Positions 10,501 to 20,700 of a stretch of 64,000 nt of DNA are shown here, one piece after another. Numbering within the stretch: position 1 is the first letter of the stretch; each line of letters starts with the position of its first letter. The translations under genes were made by a program, and so were the position numbers. Origin of the DNA: Larimichthys crocea (taxonomy: Eukaryota > Chordata > Actinopteri > Sciaenidae); contig NC_040012.1 in assembly GCF_000972845.2 (NCBI RefSeq), forward strand, positions 6,046,097-6,110,096. Reading direction: 5' to 3'. The notes beneath the pieces are model-generated. The model ran no database searches. It saw only the letters and a list, made by a program, of their open reading frames with translations, and was not told the DNA's origin.

Positions 10501-12331
10501 CTGTCAGTACTTAATTATTCACTGTCCTCTGACCAATCAGAATTTGGGGTTTTAGTTCCCTTATAAAGGAGCAGTGTGTTGGATCAGTCTGACACACTGG
10601 ACCTTTAAAGGTGATCTGAAGTTGGGTAATCAACACACACTGTATCACGCCTGTAGCTTTAACTCTGACACAAAGACGCGTTAACAGCCTTAAATACAAC
10701 AGACGAAGATGCAGAATTAAATCAACAATTTGAGGATTTTGAACATTTTAAATGTTTCAAACTGAGAGCAAAATATCTGGATGAATAAAAAATCTGATTT
10801 TCAATTAATCTGACAAACAAACTCTTTATTCTGTGAGCGCTGAGGCTCCTGATGACCTGACACAACCCGTCCTGTCTGCAGCGCTCGGACCGGTCCTCCA
10901 ACGTTTGAACAGTCGTGGCAGCAGTTTGACCTCCACACTGCAGCTTTAATTATGACATACATGAAAGATTCACAGCTCAGCATTGATCCAGCATGAATGA
11001 TATTATGACAACGTACCCGATTGGCTCGTATTTATTAAAGTATTGACGAGGGGAGTGAGGTCGATGGCAGCTGGGTCGATGTGCTCTGCTGGGATTTCTG
11101 GGAAATAAAAGCAGACAGTAAAGTCAATGGGAGCTTATTCTGCTTTTAATCTCTATTACTGAATTAGCAGCGTCAGCAGAATCGGACTGCAGATTAGTGA
11201 AACGACCAAAAAGGACCCCGAGGACTTCCACTTGTTTGAATAATGAGGGCCGGTGTCACATATCGAGTTTTACTGGATTTTTATGAAACATAATTCACAC
11301 ATCGTTCAGCTCACACAGCCGGACATCCTCCAGCACTTCCCAGGACCTTTCCAGGACGTTTCCCAGGACCTTTTGGAAAATTCTGGTCTTTATGTACAGA
11401 GATGAGGTTTGTTTGTTATCATACGCTCAGTAAGCAAAGTTAAAGAAGCTGCTGACTGTTTCTCTTGTCATCCACTTGAGGCTGGCTCCAGAAGTGAGTC
11501 AGTCTCCATAAGTCCCCATGTCCAAATGTCCAACTTCACAGCAGAAATAAACATGTTTACAGCCTGGTACAAAAAACTGTTTTGGTCTCTGTAGCTAATT
11601 CATGACAACACATGAACGTCACATTAAAAACAAACGAGCAGCGTGAGGAGGATGAAGTCAGTTTCACCTGTGGAGTCCACGATGTCTCTTTTGTGTCTCT
11701 CGTCCTGCCGTCTGTCCCTGAACGCTGTCGAGAAATAAAACAGAAATTAGAATTAGAACCATTTTTTATGATTTTTGATTTGATCGTTTATTCTCAGTCC
11801 AGAATATATAGATCATACGTGTGTATATACATACACTAACATCTTCAGTGTTCAAACAGCCTTCATGAACATGAACCTGAGCTCAGACTGCAACATTATG
11901 ATGATCAGAACATGAACAGTGTAAAAGAAGAACATCACTTCTTCAACAGGATGAGCTTCTCATTAAACATCCACAAACATCTGACTGAACATTAACTGTC
12001 AGAACTTTTAGAAAACAAGAACATGTTTCTGTTCCGACTGTTTCTCCTAAAATCATCCATAAAACACTCAAATGGACCCGGACCTTTAAAATCTTTAAAC
12101 CTCGTCTGTAGTTGGACTGAAGCTCTTCCACTGTTTGCTCTGTATAATAAAAATGCAGACCTGATTCATTCATTTGCTGCCCTGACAGAAGAACTCAAAG
12201 TGAGTCCACAGAGCTGTGACGGCGTTGTTGACAGACCGACCTTGGCTGAAGACGATGAGCAGTAACATGGTGGACACACAGAAGGTGACACAGAGGCGTG
12301 GATGCTGCATGGCCCTCTGTAAGCACGCCAT
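4391..12331 (-). CDS. hhla1: HHLA1-like secreted glycoprotein (11 exons)
   Basis: Joining 12241-12331, 11668-11724, 11017-11097, 10095-10178, 9590-9673, 9363-9446, 9222-9278, 8564-8644, 8420-8452, 6244-6681 and 4391-4551 gives an uninterrupted 416-residue frame with GT-AG introns, all in phase 1. The order is: signal peptide (MACLQRAMQ... with a VSTMLLLIVFSQ core); a charged segment; a conserved globular part recognised as HHLA1 by RFCYCVTNETNDLT, DVMGNSTSYLHELFKSASIL and NNSDCIYICVMAGKMG; a Thr/Pro-rich mucin-like exon; and a Cys-rich tail (LQPCVLELCKFFAQCIC). Several Asn-X-Ser/Thr sequons suggest N-glycosylation and the Thr-rich exon suggests O-glycosylation. The family match and the neighbouring kcnq3 are from memory of the human locus. 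The molecular function of HHLA1 is not known to me. Human HHLA1 is longer (about 530 aa, from memory), mainly in the mucin part and in about 45 more C-terminal residues not found here. Confidence 0.85.
4598..4662 (+). repeat. interspersed repeat module, copy 2
   Basis: It shares GTAACCGGGCTCAGCAGC and the MAEEKRVKRTL-like frame with the other copies. It lies about 50 bp upstream of the terminal hhla1 exon on the opposite strand, inside the last intron. Confidence 0.6.
4680..5150 (+). repeat. interspersed repeat module, copy 3 (longest)
   Basis: It matches 13235-13645 over most of its length. It begins with TTTTCTGGTTTTCCCTC, passes through ACAGTGAAGTAA and GCTGTTAGCTCAG, and ends in GAAATAAAAGGCTGA and GACAGACGCCGAGCTG. 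A coding-like stretch would read MEEAKKRKGESERARSRR then TRVNVGLTF. I recall similar peptides as fragments in many fish gene predictions, which fits spread by transposition. It lies in the last hhla1 intron. Confidence 0.6.
5319..5338. repeat. (AC)n microsatellite
   Basis: About 10 AC units, in an hhla1 intron. Confidence 0.9.
6009..6033. repeat. (CA)n microsatellite
   Basis: About 12 CA units, in an hhla1 intron. Confidence 0.9.
6146..6210 (+). repeat. interspersed repeat module, copy 4
   Basis: This short copy contains GGCTCAGCAGCTTCTATGG and the frame MAEEKRVKRTLKQ. It ends 34 bp from the hhla1 mucin exon, within the following intron. Confidence 0.6.
6244..6681 (-). CDS. hhla1: hhla1 mucin-like exon
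   Basis: This 438-bp phase-1 exon encodes about 146 residues dominated by Thr, Ala, Pro and Ser, with short repeated forms such as TTARPPATS, TTAAAPTTARP and RLTTAST. This composition favours dense O-glycosylation. Human HHLA1 also has a long Thr/Ser/Pro-rich middle, with little direct alignment expected. The acceptor ends at 6682 (GGTTCATCAG) and the donor is GTAAGG. A 13-bp minisatellite starts 23 bp upstream, in the intron. Confidence 0.75.
6705..6970 (+). repeat. 13-bp minisatellite of AGGTCA half-sites
   Basis: Twenty-one units of AGGTCACGGTAAG and variants are spaced exactly 13 bp apart with no indel. Sixteen units carry AGGTCA and five carry AGATCA. The array lies in an hhla1 intron immediately upstream of the mucin exon. 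AGGTCA is the canonical nuclear-receptor half-site; here they form direct repeats with 7-bp spacing. No regulatory role can be shown from sequence. Confidence 0.9.
7135..7163. repeat. (CAGT)n microsatellite
   Basis: Seven CAGT/TCAG units, just left of the hAT-like element. Confidence 0.9.
7174..7737. mobile_element. hAT-like non-autonomous transposon
   Basis: The left end TAGAGCTGCAAAGGGG and the reverse-complemented right end TAGGGTTGCAAAAG form imperfect terminal inverted repeats. The flanking 8-mers CTCACAAA and TTCACAAG agree at 6 of 8 positions, fitting an old hAT target duplication. It shares its right ~390 bp with 2106-2512. It lies in an hhla1 intron. No transposase frame is present. 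Confidence 0.65.
7940..8102 (+). mobile_element. 3' tail of an L2/CR1-like LINE
   Basis: The block with GACCCCGGGGCAGATCTGGG and ACCCCGGATAAGAGGAAGAG ends in the short repeat GGATGGATGGATGA. This is the familiar 3' end of fish non-LTR retrotransposons. Only the tail is present, as expected for 5'-truncated insertion, and it lies in an hhla1 intron. Confidence 0.7.
8420..8452 (-). CDS. hhla1: hhla1 exon 9
   Basis: This small 33-bp phase-1 exon encodes GNLSSIRLPD. It has the acceptor CTTCTTCTTCCAG and a consensus donor GTGAGT. It is accepted because its phase and length keep the frame. There is no clear human counterpart. Confidence 0.6.
8564..8644 (-). CDS. hhla1: hhla1 exon 8
   Basis: This 81-bp phase-1 exon encodes GREVSELWEFDSITPLYNQT and a short tail. 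It aligns with the human GRNLSDFWEIEEKYPIINYT. It contains an N-Q-T sequon. The donor GTTTGT is usable but not consensus. Confidence 0.8.
9222..9278 (-). CDS. hhla1: hhla1 exon 7
   Basis: This 57-bp phase-1 exon encodes SQRNNSDCIYICVMAGKM, matching the human NQSNESDCIFICVMTGKS. It has two cysteines and a sequon. The donor is a consensus GTAAGT. Confidence 0.9.
9363..9446 (-). CDS. hhla1: hhla1 exon 6
   Basis: This 84-bp phase-1 exon encodes DVMGNSTSYLHELFKSASIL, matching the human DIIGNSTSYLTEIFKSTSIL. It carries an N-S-T sequon. Confidence 0.9.
9590..9673 (-). CDS. hhla1: hhla1 exon 5
   Basis: This 84-bp phase-1 exon encodes RRRFCYCVTNETNDLT, the counterpart of the human RYCYCLNNRTNDLS. 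It has two cysteines and an N-E-T sequon. Confidence 0.87.
10095..10178 (-). CDS. hhla1: hhla1 exon 4
   Basis: This 84-bp phase-1 exon encodes QLFSLLSVTSYSSLALHKL, nearly the same as the human FFSLLSVTSYSSFAFHKF. It is one of the best-conserved HHLA1 blocks. The donor is GTAAAT. Confidence 0.85.
11017..11097 (-). CDS. hhla1: hhla1 exon 3
   Basis: This 81-bp phase-1 exon encodes IPAEHIDPAAIDLTPLVN and the following residues. It aligns with the human segment containing LPARSIDLSALNLTELVN, recalled from memory. It contains one N-glycosylation sequon (NTS). The acceptor is TTTATTTCCCAG and the donor GTACGT. Confidence 0.8.
11668..11724 (-). CDS. hhla1: hhla1 exon 2
   Basis: This 57-bp symmetric phase-1 exon has the acceptor TTTCTCGACAG and the donor GTGAAA. 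It encodes FRDRRQDERHKRDIVDST, a highly charged stretch just after the signal peptide. A propeptide role is possible but only inferred. Confidence 0.7.
12241..12331 (-). CDS. hhla1: hhla1 exon 1 (coding part), signal peptide
   Basis: It encodes 30 residues ending at the phase-1 donor GTCGGT. A hydrophobic core (VSTMLLLIVF) follows a basic start, which is a typical signal peptide. I chose the ATG at 12331 because a good acceptor (TTTCTGTGGTTGCAG) ends at 12350, so an in-frame ATG further upstream (12379) would be intronic if a 5' UTR exon is spliced here. If not spliced, translation could start at 12379. Confidence 0.75.
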
Positions 12332-12728
12332 CACCCCGATGAAGCAACGCTGCAACCACAGAAACACAAACCGGGTCAACTTTTCTCCACCCGTCCTCAG
12401 ACTGGACGTCCGGTGACCCCCCGATGTCTTCGTCAGGATGTGACCTTAAAGCTTCATAACAAAGCTGCAGACACATGAATCACCTCCACCCGAAACTACA
12501 TCAGTCCTGTTCTCTGCCGTGTGTCCTGCATCCTCAACATTTAATGTGTCGTCCCGTAAAACAGTTTTTAAAGTATAAACACTAGATTAAATGGTTTGAT
12601 GGTCTGTCTGCTCGTTAACGTGTGATTTGACTCGTGAGTATCCAAACAAACAGAAACACGAGCTGAAGTCAAAGTTGTGGTTCTGTTCTGTTGAAGCGTT
12701 GAAGTGATTGTTGTGTAATCCAGCTCAC

Positions 12729-12976
12729 CTGCTCCTTGAATCCGGCTGTAAAGTGTGCAGCAGCAGCAGCAGCAGCAGCAGCAGTGCTGCAGCATGAAAC
12801 CTCGCCCAGTGTATCACACACCTCGGTCAGATAAGGAGTGGACGATGTTTCCTCCCCTCTGAACAGCACAGGCTGGCAGCAGGTTGGCAGCTCGCTCAGC
12901 TCGACAACAAAACACGGTGTCTGGCTGCAGGCTGGGCACTGATCCCTAACCCACTCCACCAGCTCCACCAGCTCCA
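12729..12976 (-). other. possible upstream (5' UTR) exon of hhla1 with CAG repeat
   Basis: A stretch with an acceptor-like TTTCTTGCAG at its right edge and a consensus donor (CAG then GTGAGC) at its left edge is open on the minus strand and Cys-rich. I recognise no family in the product. Because the hhla1 signal-peptide exon is preceded by a strong acceptor, this could be a non-coding 5' exon. It could equally be chance. Confidence 0.3.
12758..12784 (+). repeat. (CAG)9 triplet repeat
   Basis: Nine perfect CAG units. On the minus strand this reads GCT/CTG/TGC, so it would code poly-Ala in the open frame that crosses it. Confidence 0.95.
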
Positions 12977-13234
12977 CTGCAAGAAATATCACCCTCACAC
13001 ACACTCGGAGTGTTTCTGCTTCGTTCTTTACCACACCTCACCTGTCAATCAAACAGTGTGGGTGGTACAGTGACATCTAAACTCAGCTTCCTTTGTGACG
13101 CAGGATTTTAAATCAACATCCTGTAACTTTCCTCTGATAAACTGACGTCTGTGACCTCCTGTTGACCCACACTGACCTGTGATCAGGTGACCCACACTGA
13201 CCTGTGATCAGCTGAACGGTGTCTCTGTCATTCG

Positions 13235-13645
13235 TATGTTTTCTGGTTTTCCCTCTGATGTCCTCCGGCTGCTCCGCCTCAACTCTCTGTGATTTACAGA
13301 GTTTATGATGGACAGTGAAGTAAACTGCTGACAGCTGTAGCTGCTGTTAGCTCAGTTCGTCAGCTTGGCGGTGAGCTCAGAGCGACGGGTAACTGAGTGT
13401 TTGTACCAACAGGCGTTATGGACTACCAGGAAGAAGAAGAGGAGGTAACCAGGCTCAGCAGCTTCTATGGACATGATGGCAGAGGAGCAGAGAGTGAAGA
13501 GGACGCTAACGGAGGAAGCTAAGAAGAGAAAAGGAGAGAGTGAGCGAGCAAGAAGCCGCCGGACAAGAGTAAATGTGGGACTGACTTTTAGTGGTTGGTG
13601 AGAGCTTGGTGAAATAAAAGGCTGACCGGACAGACGCCGAGCTGA
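13235..13645 (+). repeat. interspersed repeat module, copy 5, running into the AGCTAAC array
   Basis: It matches 4680-5150 closely (TTTTCTGGTTTTCCCTC through GACGCCGAGCTG). It includes the frame MAEEQRVKRTLTEEAKKRK. Immediately to the right begins the AGCTAAC-rich array, and the segment at 13310-13355 recurs inverted beyond that array. Confidence 0.65.
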
Positions 13646-14365
13646 TGAGCTAACATGAGCTAACAGCAGCTAACAAACTTAGCTAACAGCAGCTAACAGA
13701 CTGAGCTAACATGAGCTAACAAACTGCCTAACAGCAGCTAACAGACTGGCTAACATGAGCTAACAGCAGCTAACAAACTTAGCTAACAGCAGCTAACAAC
13801 TGAGCTAACATGAGCTAACAGCAGCACAGACTGACTAAACAGCAGCTAACACTGAGCTAACATGAGCTACACAGACAGCTAACAAACTTAGCTAATATGA
13901 GCTAACAGCAGTAAAAACTAGCTAACCGCAGCTAACAAACCAAGCTAATATGAGCTAAAAGCAGCTAACAAACGAGTAACCGCAGCTAACAGACTGAGCT
14001 AACATGAGCTAACAGCAAGCTAACAGACTGAGCTAACATGAGCTAACAGCAAACTAACAAACTGAGCTAACAGCACTAACAGCTGAGCTAACAGCGCTAA
14101 CAAACTGGCAACTGAGCTAACAGCAGCTACAGACTGAGCAAACAGCAGCTAAGACTGAGCTAACATGACAGCTAACAGCAGCTAACAGACGAGCTAACAT
14201 GAGCTAACAAGACTGAGCTAACAGAGCTAACAGACTGAGCTAACATGAGCTAACAGCAGCTAACAGACTGAGCTAACATGAGCTAACAGCAGCTAACAAA
14301 CAGAGCTAATATGAGCTAACGCAGCTAACAAACTGAGCTAACATGAGCTAACAGCAGCTACAGCT
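13646..14365. repeat. AGCTAAC-rich minisatellite (copy A)
   Basis: About 720 bp are built from GAGCTAACATGAGCTAACAG, CAGCTAACAGACT and similar short blocks. Many units carry single-base gaps, in line with the low sequence accuracy of the following 17 kb. The same array, about 620 bp, opens copy B at 30623. Confidence 0.9.
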
Positions 14366-14385
14366 GTCAGCAGTTTACTTCACTG
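14338..14385 (-). repeat. inverted partner of 13310-13355
   Basis: The text TAACAGCAGCTACAGCTGTC followed by AGCAGTTTACTTCACTGT is the reverse complement of the end of the module at 13310-13355. The AGCTAAC array therefore sits between inverted repeats, like the inside of a foldback element. Confidence 0.7.
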
Positions 14386-14552
14386 TTTTCTTGCTTTAAA
14401 GATTAAACGCTGCTTGTAATATTTTAAAGTGCTGTAAATTAAAATTTTGCTGTGCATGTAATGAGGTGATGCTTGTAGCTGTATCAACATGAGTCACTGT
14501 GTTACCTGGACATTTTTACCGTGTAGGTAAATGCCGTATAAGCCGCAGGAGT

Positions 14553-14740
14553 GACATACGAGCCGTGGGGAAGATCAGTGATAAGAGGAGTGAATGCGAG
14601 GCTTTAATGACGGGGGATTGGTGGGCACTTTGGTCGCCTTGACATTCACATTGAGGCACACAGCAAGTCATTGGCAGAGGAGGAAACGGGGCTGCCGAGG
14701 GCCTGGGAACAGCTGCCCCGGGGAAAAGATACACAGACTT
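14553..14740. other. candidate conserved non-coding sequence (copy A)
   Basis: This non-repetitive block includes GCGAGGCTTTAATGACGGGG and GCAAGTCATTGGCAGAGGAG. It differs very little between copies A and B compared with its surroundings, and it codes for nothing I recognise. It lies between hhla1 and kcnq3. Conservation outside this window is unknown to me. Confidence 0.25.
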
Positions 14741-17700
14741 TTAGTTAATAATTATAACAGAATGAATGAGATTATTGGCCACACTGTGCCTGTGTTTACT
14801 GGGGACATGCTGCACATGGAAAAACAGGGTTTGCACGACGGCGTTCTGAAATCAGAAGATGTGAGTGTTAGTATGTTGTGTGAAAACATATCAGTGAGGA
14901 GCAGCCACGTCGTACTTTAGATTAAATATTGGTTTTAAAAGCTGCTGCATGTTTGTGTATTAGGACTTCTTTAGCATCAAATCCAAAATTCCATATTTTA
15001 ATTAATTTAGTTCTCTTTAGTTTTTAACCGCTGTCTGTTAAGAGTAACGTTGTTTTTTTAATTGAATTATATTATACTGAACTCTGCAGCCAGCAGAATG
15101 CAAAATGAAGTCAATGCACTCATCCAAAGTGTGAAGATTCTTTGAGATACCGGACACGTAACTGTCGCGGTGCGGCCGTGACGCTCCATCCTCCACCAGG
15201 AGCGTTTTTAGAAGTCTGTCCAAACTTTGTTAACGTGCTCAGATTTGGTTATTTTTGCTTCTAAACTATGAGGTGTCTGCACATAGATGCATAGTCATAT
15301 ACTATGCTGAGCTGTGGTTTATATGAAGTTACTTGTTTAGTCATGGGATGTTATCTTGTTTACTCCTAGGTCAGAGGTTATTAGGATGGGGGACCACCAG
15401 GTCGGTGTTTAGTTAGAACAAAGACTTCTTTAGATGGATCGATGAGAGTCAGGCCATAGGTTAAACCCTTAGGTGGTCTTTCCTGGCAAAGGAATTTCTT
15501 TTGTTTATCTGTTCCTTGACTTAGGTGACTTTATTGTATGGTTTGGGGGCAGACTACCTATATGGGGCTGTCCTGCATAGGTCGGGAGAGTCTATCATTT
15601 GGCCGAGCTCTCAAAGTAACATTTTACTTGCTACGATGCGTGAACTTGTTGTTATGCAAACTAAGACAGTTCGGCGGAATGTTTCCCCTTTGGCTGTTTT
15701 ATTTTGAAATCGACCGGGTTCTTCTAAGCTGTTTCGTGTCTGGTTTCCTGTCAGCTGCTTGTGATATCTGTTAAAAATAGTACAGCCCATATCCACCGAC
15801 CAAGCCTACTGAATCGATACGCGTGTATCAGCTCATATCAACCATTCTGCATCTGGTACATAAAACGGTGACGTGATCCGGATCCGGTGGTCAGCTGCCC
15901 CCTATCGCCGAGGTTCTGGGATGCTATATGGCAGGAGGAACCATGGAGGACGACAAAGACAACTACGATGAGGAGTAGGGAAAGCGACTCCGACCACGAT
16001 CCCAAGAAAGAGAGCTCTCAGCTAGTGAAGCCTCGAGGATCTACTGCACTGTAACGGCTTCTTAAGTAAAAAAAAAAACTTAATGTTTTGTATTTTTCTT
16101 GGTTGAGAATTTTTAGAAAAATACGTTTAAATTTTCTGTATGAAAGTTCACAGTAATGTTACCAGATGAGTCAGTTATGAACCCACAGTAGAAGTTTCGA
16201 GAAGTTCAGAGGAGGTGTCGATGTGTTTGTTCTATGTGTAGTTTTTTTTTATCTTTGGTCAACACTGCATTGTTTTTTGTTGAATCATGATGTACATAGT
16301 TTCCGGGTTACCTGTTGTAGCAGGGGGGATCGCGGGGACGAACACGTGACGTAGCCGTTTTTTTTTGTATTATGTTTCTCAACAGTACTTTAATTTGTTT
16401 ACTGGTTTGCAAGCACTTTTTTTTAATGACGATAAAGCATTTTCTATTTGATTATAAACTTTGTCCTAATTCTGTCCTGGGTTTTTAACTTAATAATAAA
16501 GGAAACATCACAAAAAAACACTTAAGGTCATGAAAATTTATTGAGTTTAGCAATTCAATGACGCTCCACCTATTTATTGAAAAGTATCGGTATCGAAGAT
16601 ACTGGCCCGTTATTACCTGGTATCGATCGATACCAAAATTGCTGAATTTCACCTCGTAACATCTAACACCTCATTCAAGCTCAACAGAAACTTTGGTTTA
16701 TTTCCACTATTCAATCCATGTCTGGTTTGGTCAAAGTACTTCACCCGGTCGGTCATCAAAGTTTAAAATGCTCTTCAAGGAAAACTTTTTACTGTGACCC
16801 GACTAAAAACTAACCAGCCAAGCTTCCTTTTGAGGCTGTGCGTTTATTACTCAAAAATATTAATACCACAAAAACACAGTATTTACCTGTAGTAAACTAA
16901 AAATGTAAAGTTTGTCCTCAGTGGTTTGCTCGATGTGACGGTGAAGGGTGTCTCTTTGGTTCACTACAGGACCCGTCACATGATATCACCTTTAACAGAC
17001 GCCACTCGCACCATTTCAATTCAATACTTTATTAATAACTGGTGCACATTGAAAGACAGAAAATAAAAAAAATCAAGTAAGAATACATTTGCATATTATA
17101 TCATCAAAAAAATATTCAAGTGTTCTATACAGAATAGAAATGGTAAGTTGTTGTTTTTGTTTTTTGTTTTAAACTGGAATGAGAAAAATGATGCACAGCT
17201 CTGAAGGCACTAGTGTAAAGTTATCCAAACTTCCCTTAAATTAAATCGAAAGACACATCAAAACTGTTTCTGACCCCAAAAATAAAGCTGCTGTCAGTTA
17301 ACTCGGAAAGCTGTCGGTAATATCTCACATTTTCTGTATTTTACCTTCTGTAACGTCGACAGACATTTATAGATTACTGTGCAGCAAGATTTGTGCTATG
17401 TTAAATGTTGTGCAGGTTTCTTTGTTTCACCTAGCTTTGTAGTATCTGGACACTTTAAGTCGAGGTTACACGCTGCCTTCAGTTTACGTTTTATGGCACA
17501 TTTTTCACTTAGAGAGCCCAAGTGAAACTGGAACATTTAGGTTTTATTCAACTCGTGCCCTTGCGGACACGATAGGATTTGTGGTATTGTAGTGTGCGTG
17601 ACGCTGCCCACAACGTGTCATGTCATGTGGGTCAAGATCGGGCTGACGTGTTCTTTTTCTATTTGATAGTTTAATTAAGTTATCTTAAAATATGGAATAA

Positions 17701-20700
17701 TTTGAGGAATGCGTTCCACTTTTTAAGACAAAAACAGAAGCTCAAGTCAGCTATTTTTCCGTTGCTTCCGAGTAAGACTTCACCTCTTTCTAAAGGACTG
17801 TGATGTTGATTGTACATGTGTGTAGAGAAAACACGTTAATTGATTTAAACACTTAAAGCGTAAGAAGCTTTTCAAGATCTGTGTTAATCTGTCTAAATAT
17901 CACGTTTGATAAATGTAACATTGCAGATGTTTGTTTTTTTGTGCGTTTGTGTGAATGCAGCCTTCCACGTAGATATTACCAACAGCTTTTTAACAGCCGT
18001 AGCAGAGAAAAGCATGATTTGACCAATTAAAAAAATAAATAAATACATTGAAAAGAACTGTACTGTAAAAGGCCAAGGCACAAATAATTCGTAGCAATTA
18101 AAAATTCATAAAATTACAGGTTATGTAGAAGTGTCGATCAGTGCATTGCTTGTTACAGTGAGTACAAACCATACGTAACAGAATAATCACAGCAAGCAGT
18201 ATTGCCCTCTTTGACTACACGGATGCCTAAAGTGCTCCTGCACATACAGACGAGTTCACTGAGAGTTGAAGGAAAGAAATGACACACTCTAAGTACACAT
18301 GTAACAGAGGGCAGAAATGTGTCGAGATGCTTGTTTTAAGTACAAACATGCTTCGTAGAGGCCGGATTATGGCTTTGAAGACGGGAAGGTGCTGAATTAA
18401 GCTAACGGTACCGGCGTGTGGATAATGTTCTGTTTCACCTGCAGGCTAACGCAACAACCGCCCGAGCTTCTCGAGTGTGTTTCACATTCGAGAAGAGAAT
18501 TGCCTGCAAGACCGCCGAAGGGTAAAAAGTTGGAATGGCTGCTACACTTTGAACCAGTGTTCCTCTGAGTTCAATCACCAGGAGGAGTCACCGCCGCAGA
18601 ACAGGGAGATGGATGATTTCATTAAACTGTCCTGACAAGTCAGTAAGAACCAGGACCACGGGTAAAGATGAACTCCCTGATTTTAATGTAGTGTCCAAAA
18701 CACCAAAAATTTGTAAGTGTAATTAAACCTCTAAATTGGTTGATAGCGAAAGTTGCCACATCATCGTCACCGGCCTCCAAAGTTAGCCAGTAACAAAATT
18801 CAGAGCAATAGTTTCAACCAGTAGGGAGATTACTCTGCAGATTTAAACACAATATGTATAAATTAAATACTTTGCAGGGCAAGATTGGGTTTATGGGTAT
18901 ATGTTTTTCAGGTTTCAGGCTTTAGGTACGTTTTAAGATCCGTGTAGTTTATAGTCTTGTTGCAAACACCAATAAACAGAGATAAAATGCAGGTTATTGG
19001 GCACTACACACAAAATCAAGGAGTGTACTTTTAAAAACAGTGCCATACAACGACAGATAAGAAAAGGTTTAGTACAATAACCATGACAAGACCAACAATT
19101 ATTACAGAATATTACACAAAAAGGAGAGACAGAAAAACACTGCTGGGACAATAGCACCTCGTATAGTTCAAACCAAATAACATTGATGAAATAAAATGCA
19201 GTGTTGAACGTTACATTGATGGAGAGCACGATTCTGACTTTCGGAAAATGTTGAATTAGCAGGTCAAAGACAAAGAACGACGAGAAAACAGCTGATTGTC
19301 AAATTAACATCTAATTCTTATTTATAATTCTTCTGATGTCTGAGGATGATGGTGAACTTAACTGTACTTCATTCTCTTGTGGTGTCTTGTTTCTGAAATA
19401 ATGAGCAGTCATCACCTGTAAACGGCCAACTCAGTGCTGGTTTGAATGGCGTCATTGAAGTTATCACATGAATTATAATCTGTTGAATTTAAACTGACAA
19501 AGGCTAAGCTAGAACTCATTTATTTAGAAATATGGAATTTTTTCAAGACAATAACAGAAACTCAAAGTTCATTGTGGCACAAAAGCTCGTCGTTGTTCGT
19601 TAGCTTCCGTAACTCTCACGTAGCCAAAGTTGACATCAGGATTTAGGTGTCAATATATGTGTGTGTGGAACATGTTAATCTGATTTTAAAATGTTCTTAT
19701 AGAAGCTGTTTTATTTTTTCATGTTTAAATTATGACTGTAGACTAGCTACAGTAGCTAGATAATGTTTTTTTCACGTTAAGAAGTTGTCAGTGGAGATTT
19801 CTTATGGAGATGTTTGAGTTGCTATTTATCCTGGTTTTCAAGGTGAGTGTAAACTCACACTCACAACAAAACTTATTATAAAATAGAGAAAGGACAAAGC
19901 TAGCAGAACAGAAATACTGAAGCATTATGGTAAAACGTTCCTTCAGGGACTCACTGGCTGGTTATAAACCTCCCCGACAGACCTGGAAAACAAAGTATTG
20001 CTTTCATTTTGTAATTAAAATGATCTAATTTCATGTTTTTTTCGTTTGATTTAAATCACAAGCTTCTCTAAAAGCTTCACTTATTTGTTTGAAATAAGCT
20101 AATTCTGTCACTTTACCAGTTCTGCGTGCGGTGGAGAGGTTTGATTATAAAGATGTCGCTTGAAGGACGCTTCACAGAAAAAAATAGAGTATTATTATAA
20201 CACAAACTGTTCTTTACAAAAAAACCCACGTACAGGGATTAAATTAGTCAAAAGTAATGCTAGCGCTTCATCTTACAAGTCAGCGAGTCTCGTATTCAGT
20301 TTACACGAAAGCTTCGTCTGAAAACGAAGAAATTAAGCACCAATGAGTGAATTTTGTCTAAATTTATTTGGGAAATTAAAAGGCATCAAGCCATATGTAT
20401 CTGTAAAAAAATTGCAGTTACTGCACTTATAAAATAAATGTTTATTAAATTGATGAACGCGTGATTTGTATTGGAAACAGGTGAAAATATCTTACTAAGC
20501 TGTCGGGTTTTAACAGTTTTGCCACAACATGACTCGTTTAAATGGACTAAAATGAACAAACGTCAATGGTTTTATTCATGAGAAGAATAGTTTTCAGGTT
20601 ACGAAGACGGAGATCGGTCAACTGTCTTTGCTAGCATCACTTTTCTCTCATGTGTCTTGGAGACAATGTTATTCTGCTTTAAGTTACAAAATATGAAATC

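Noticed and set aside
15538..15774. Open frames around 15.5-15.8 kb
   Set aside because: The parallel copy at about 32.4-32.7 kb shows shifted frames and stops; no family match.
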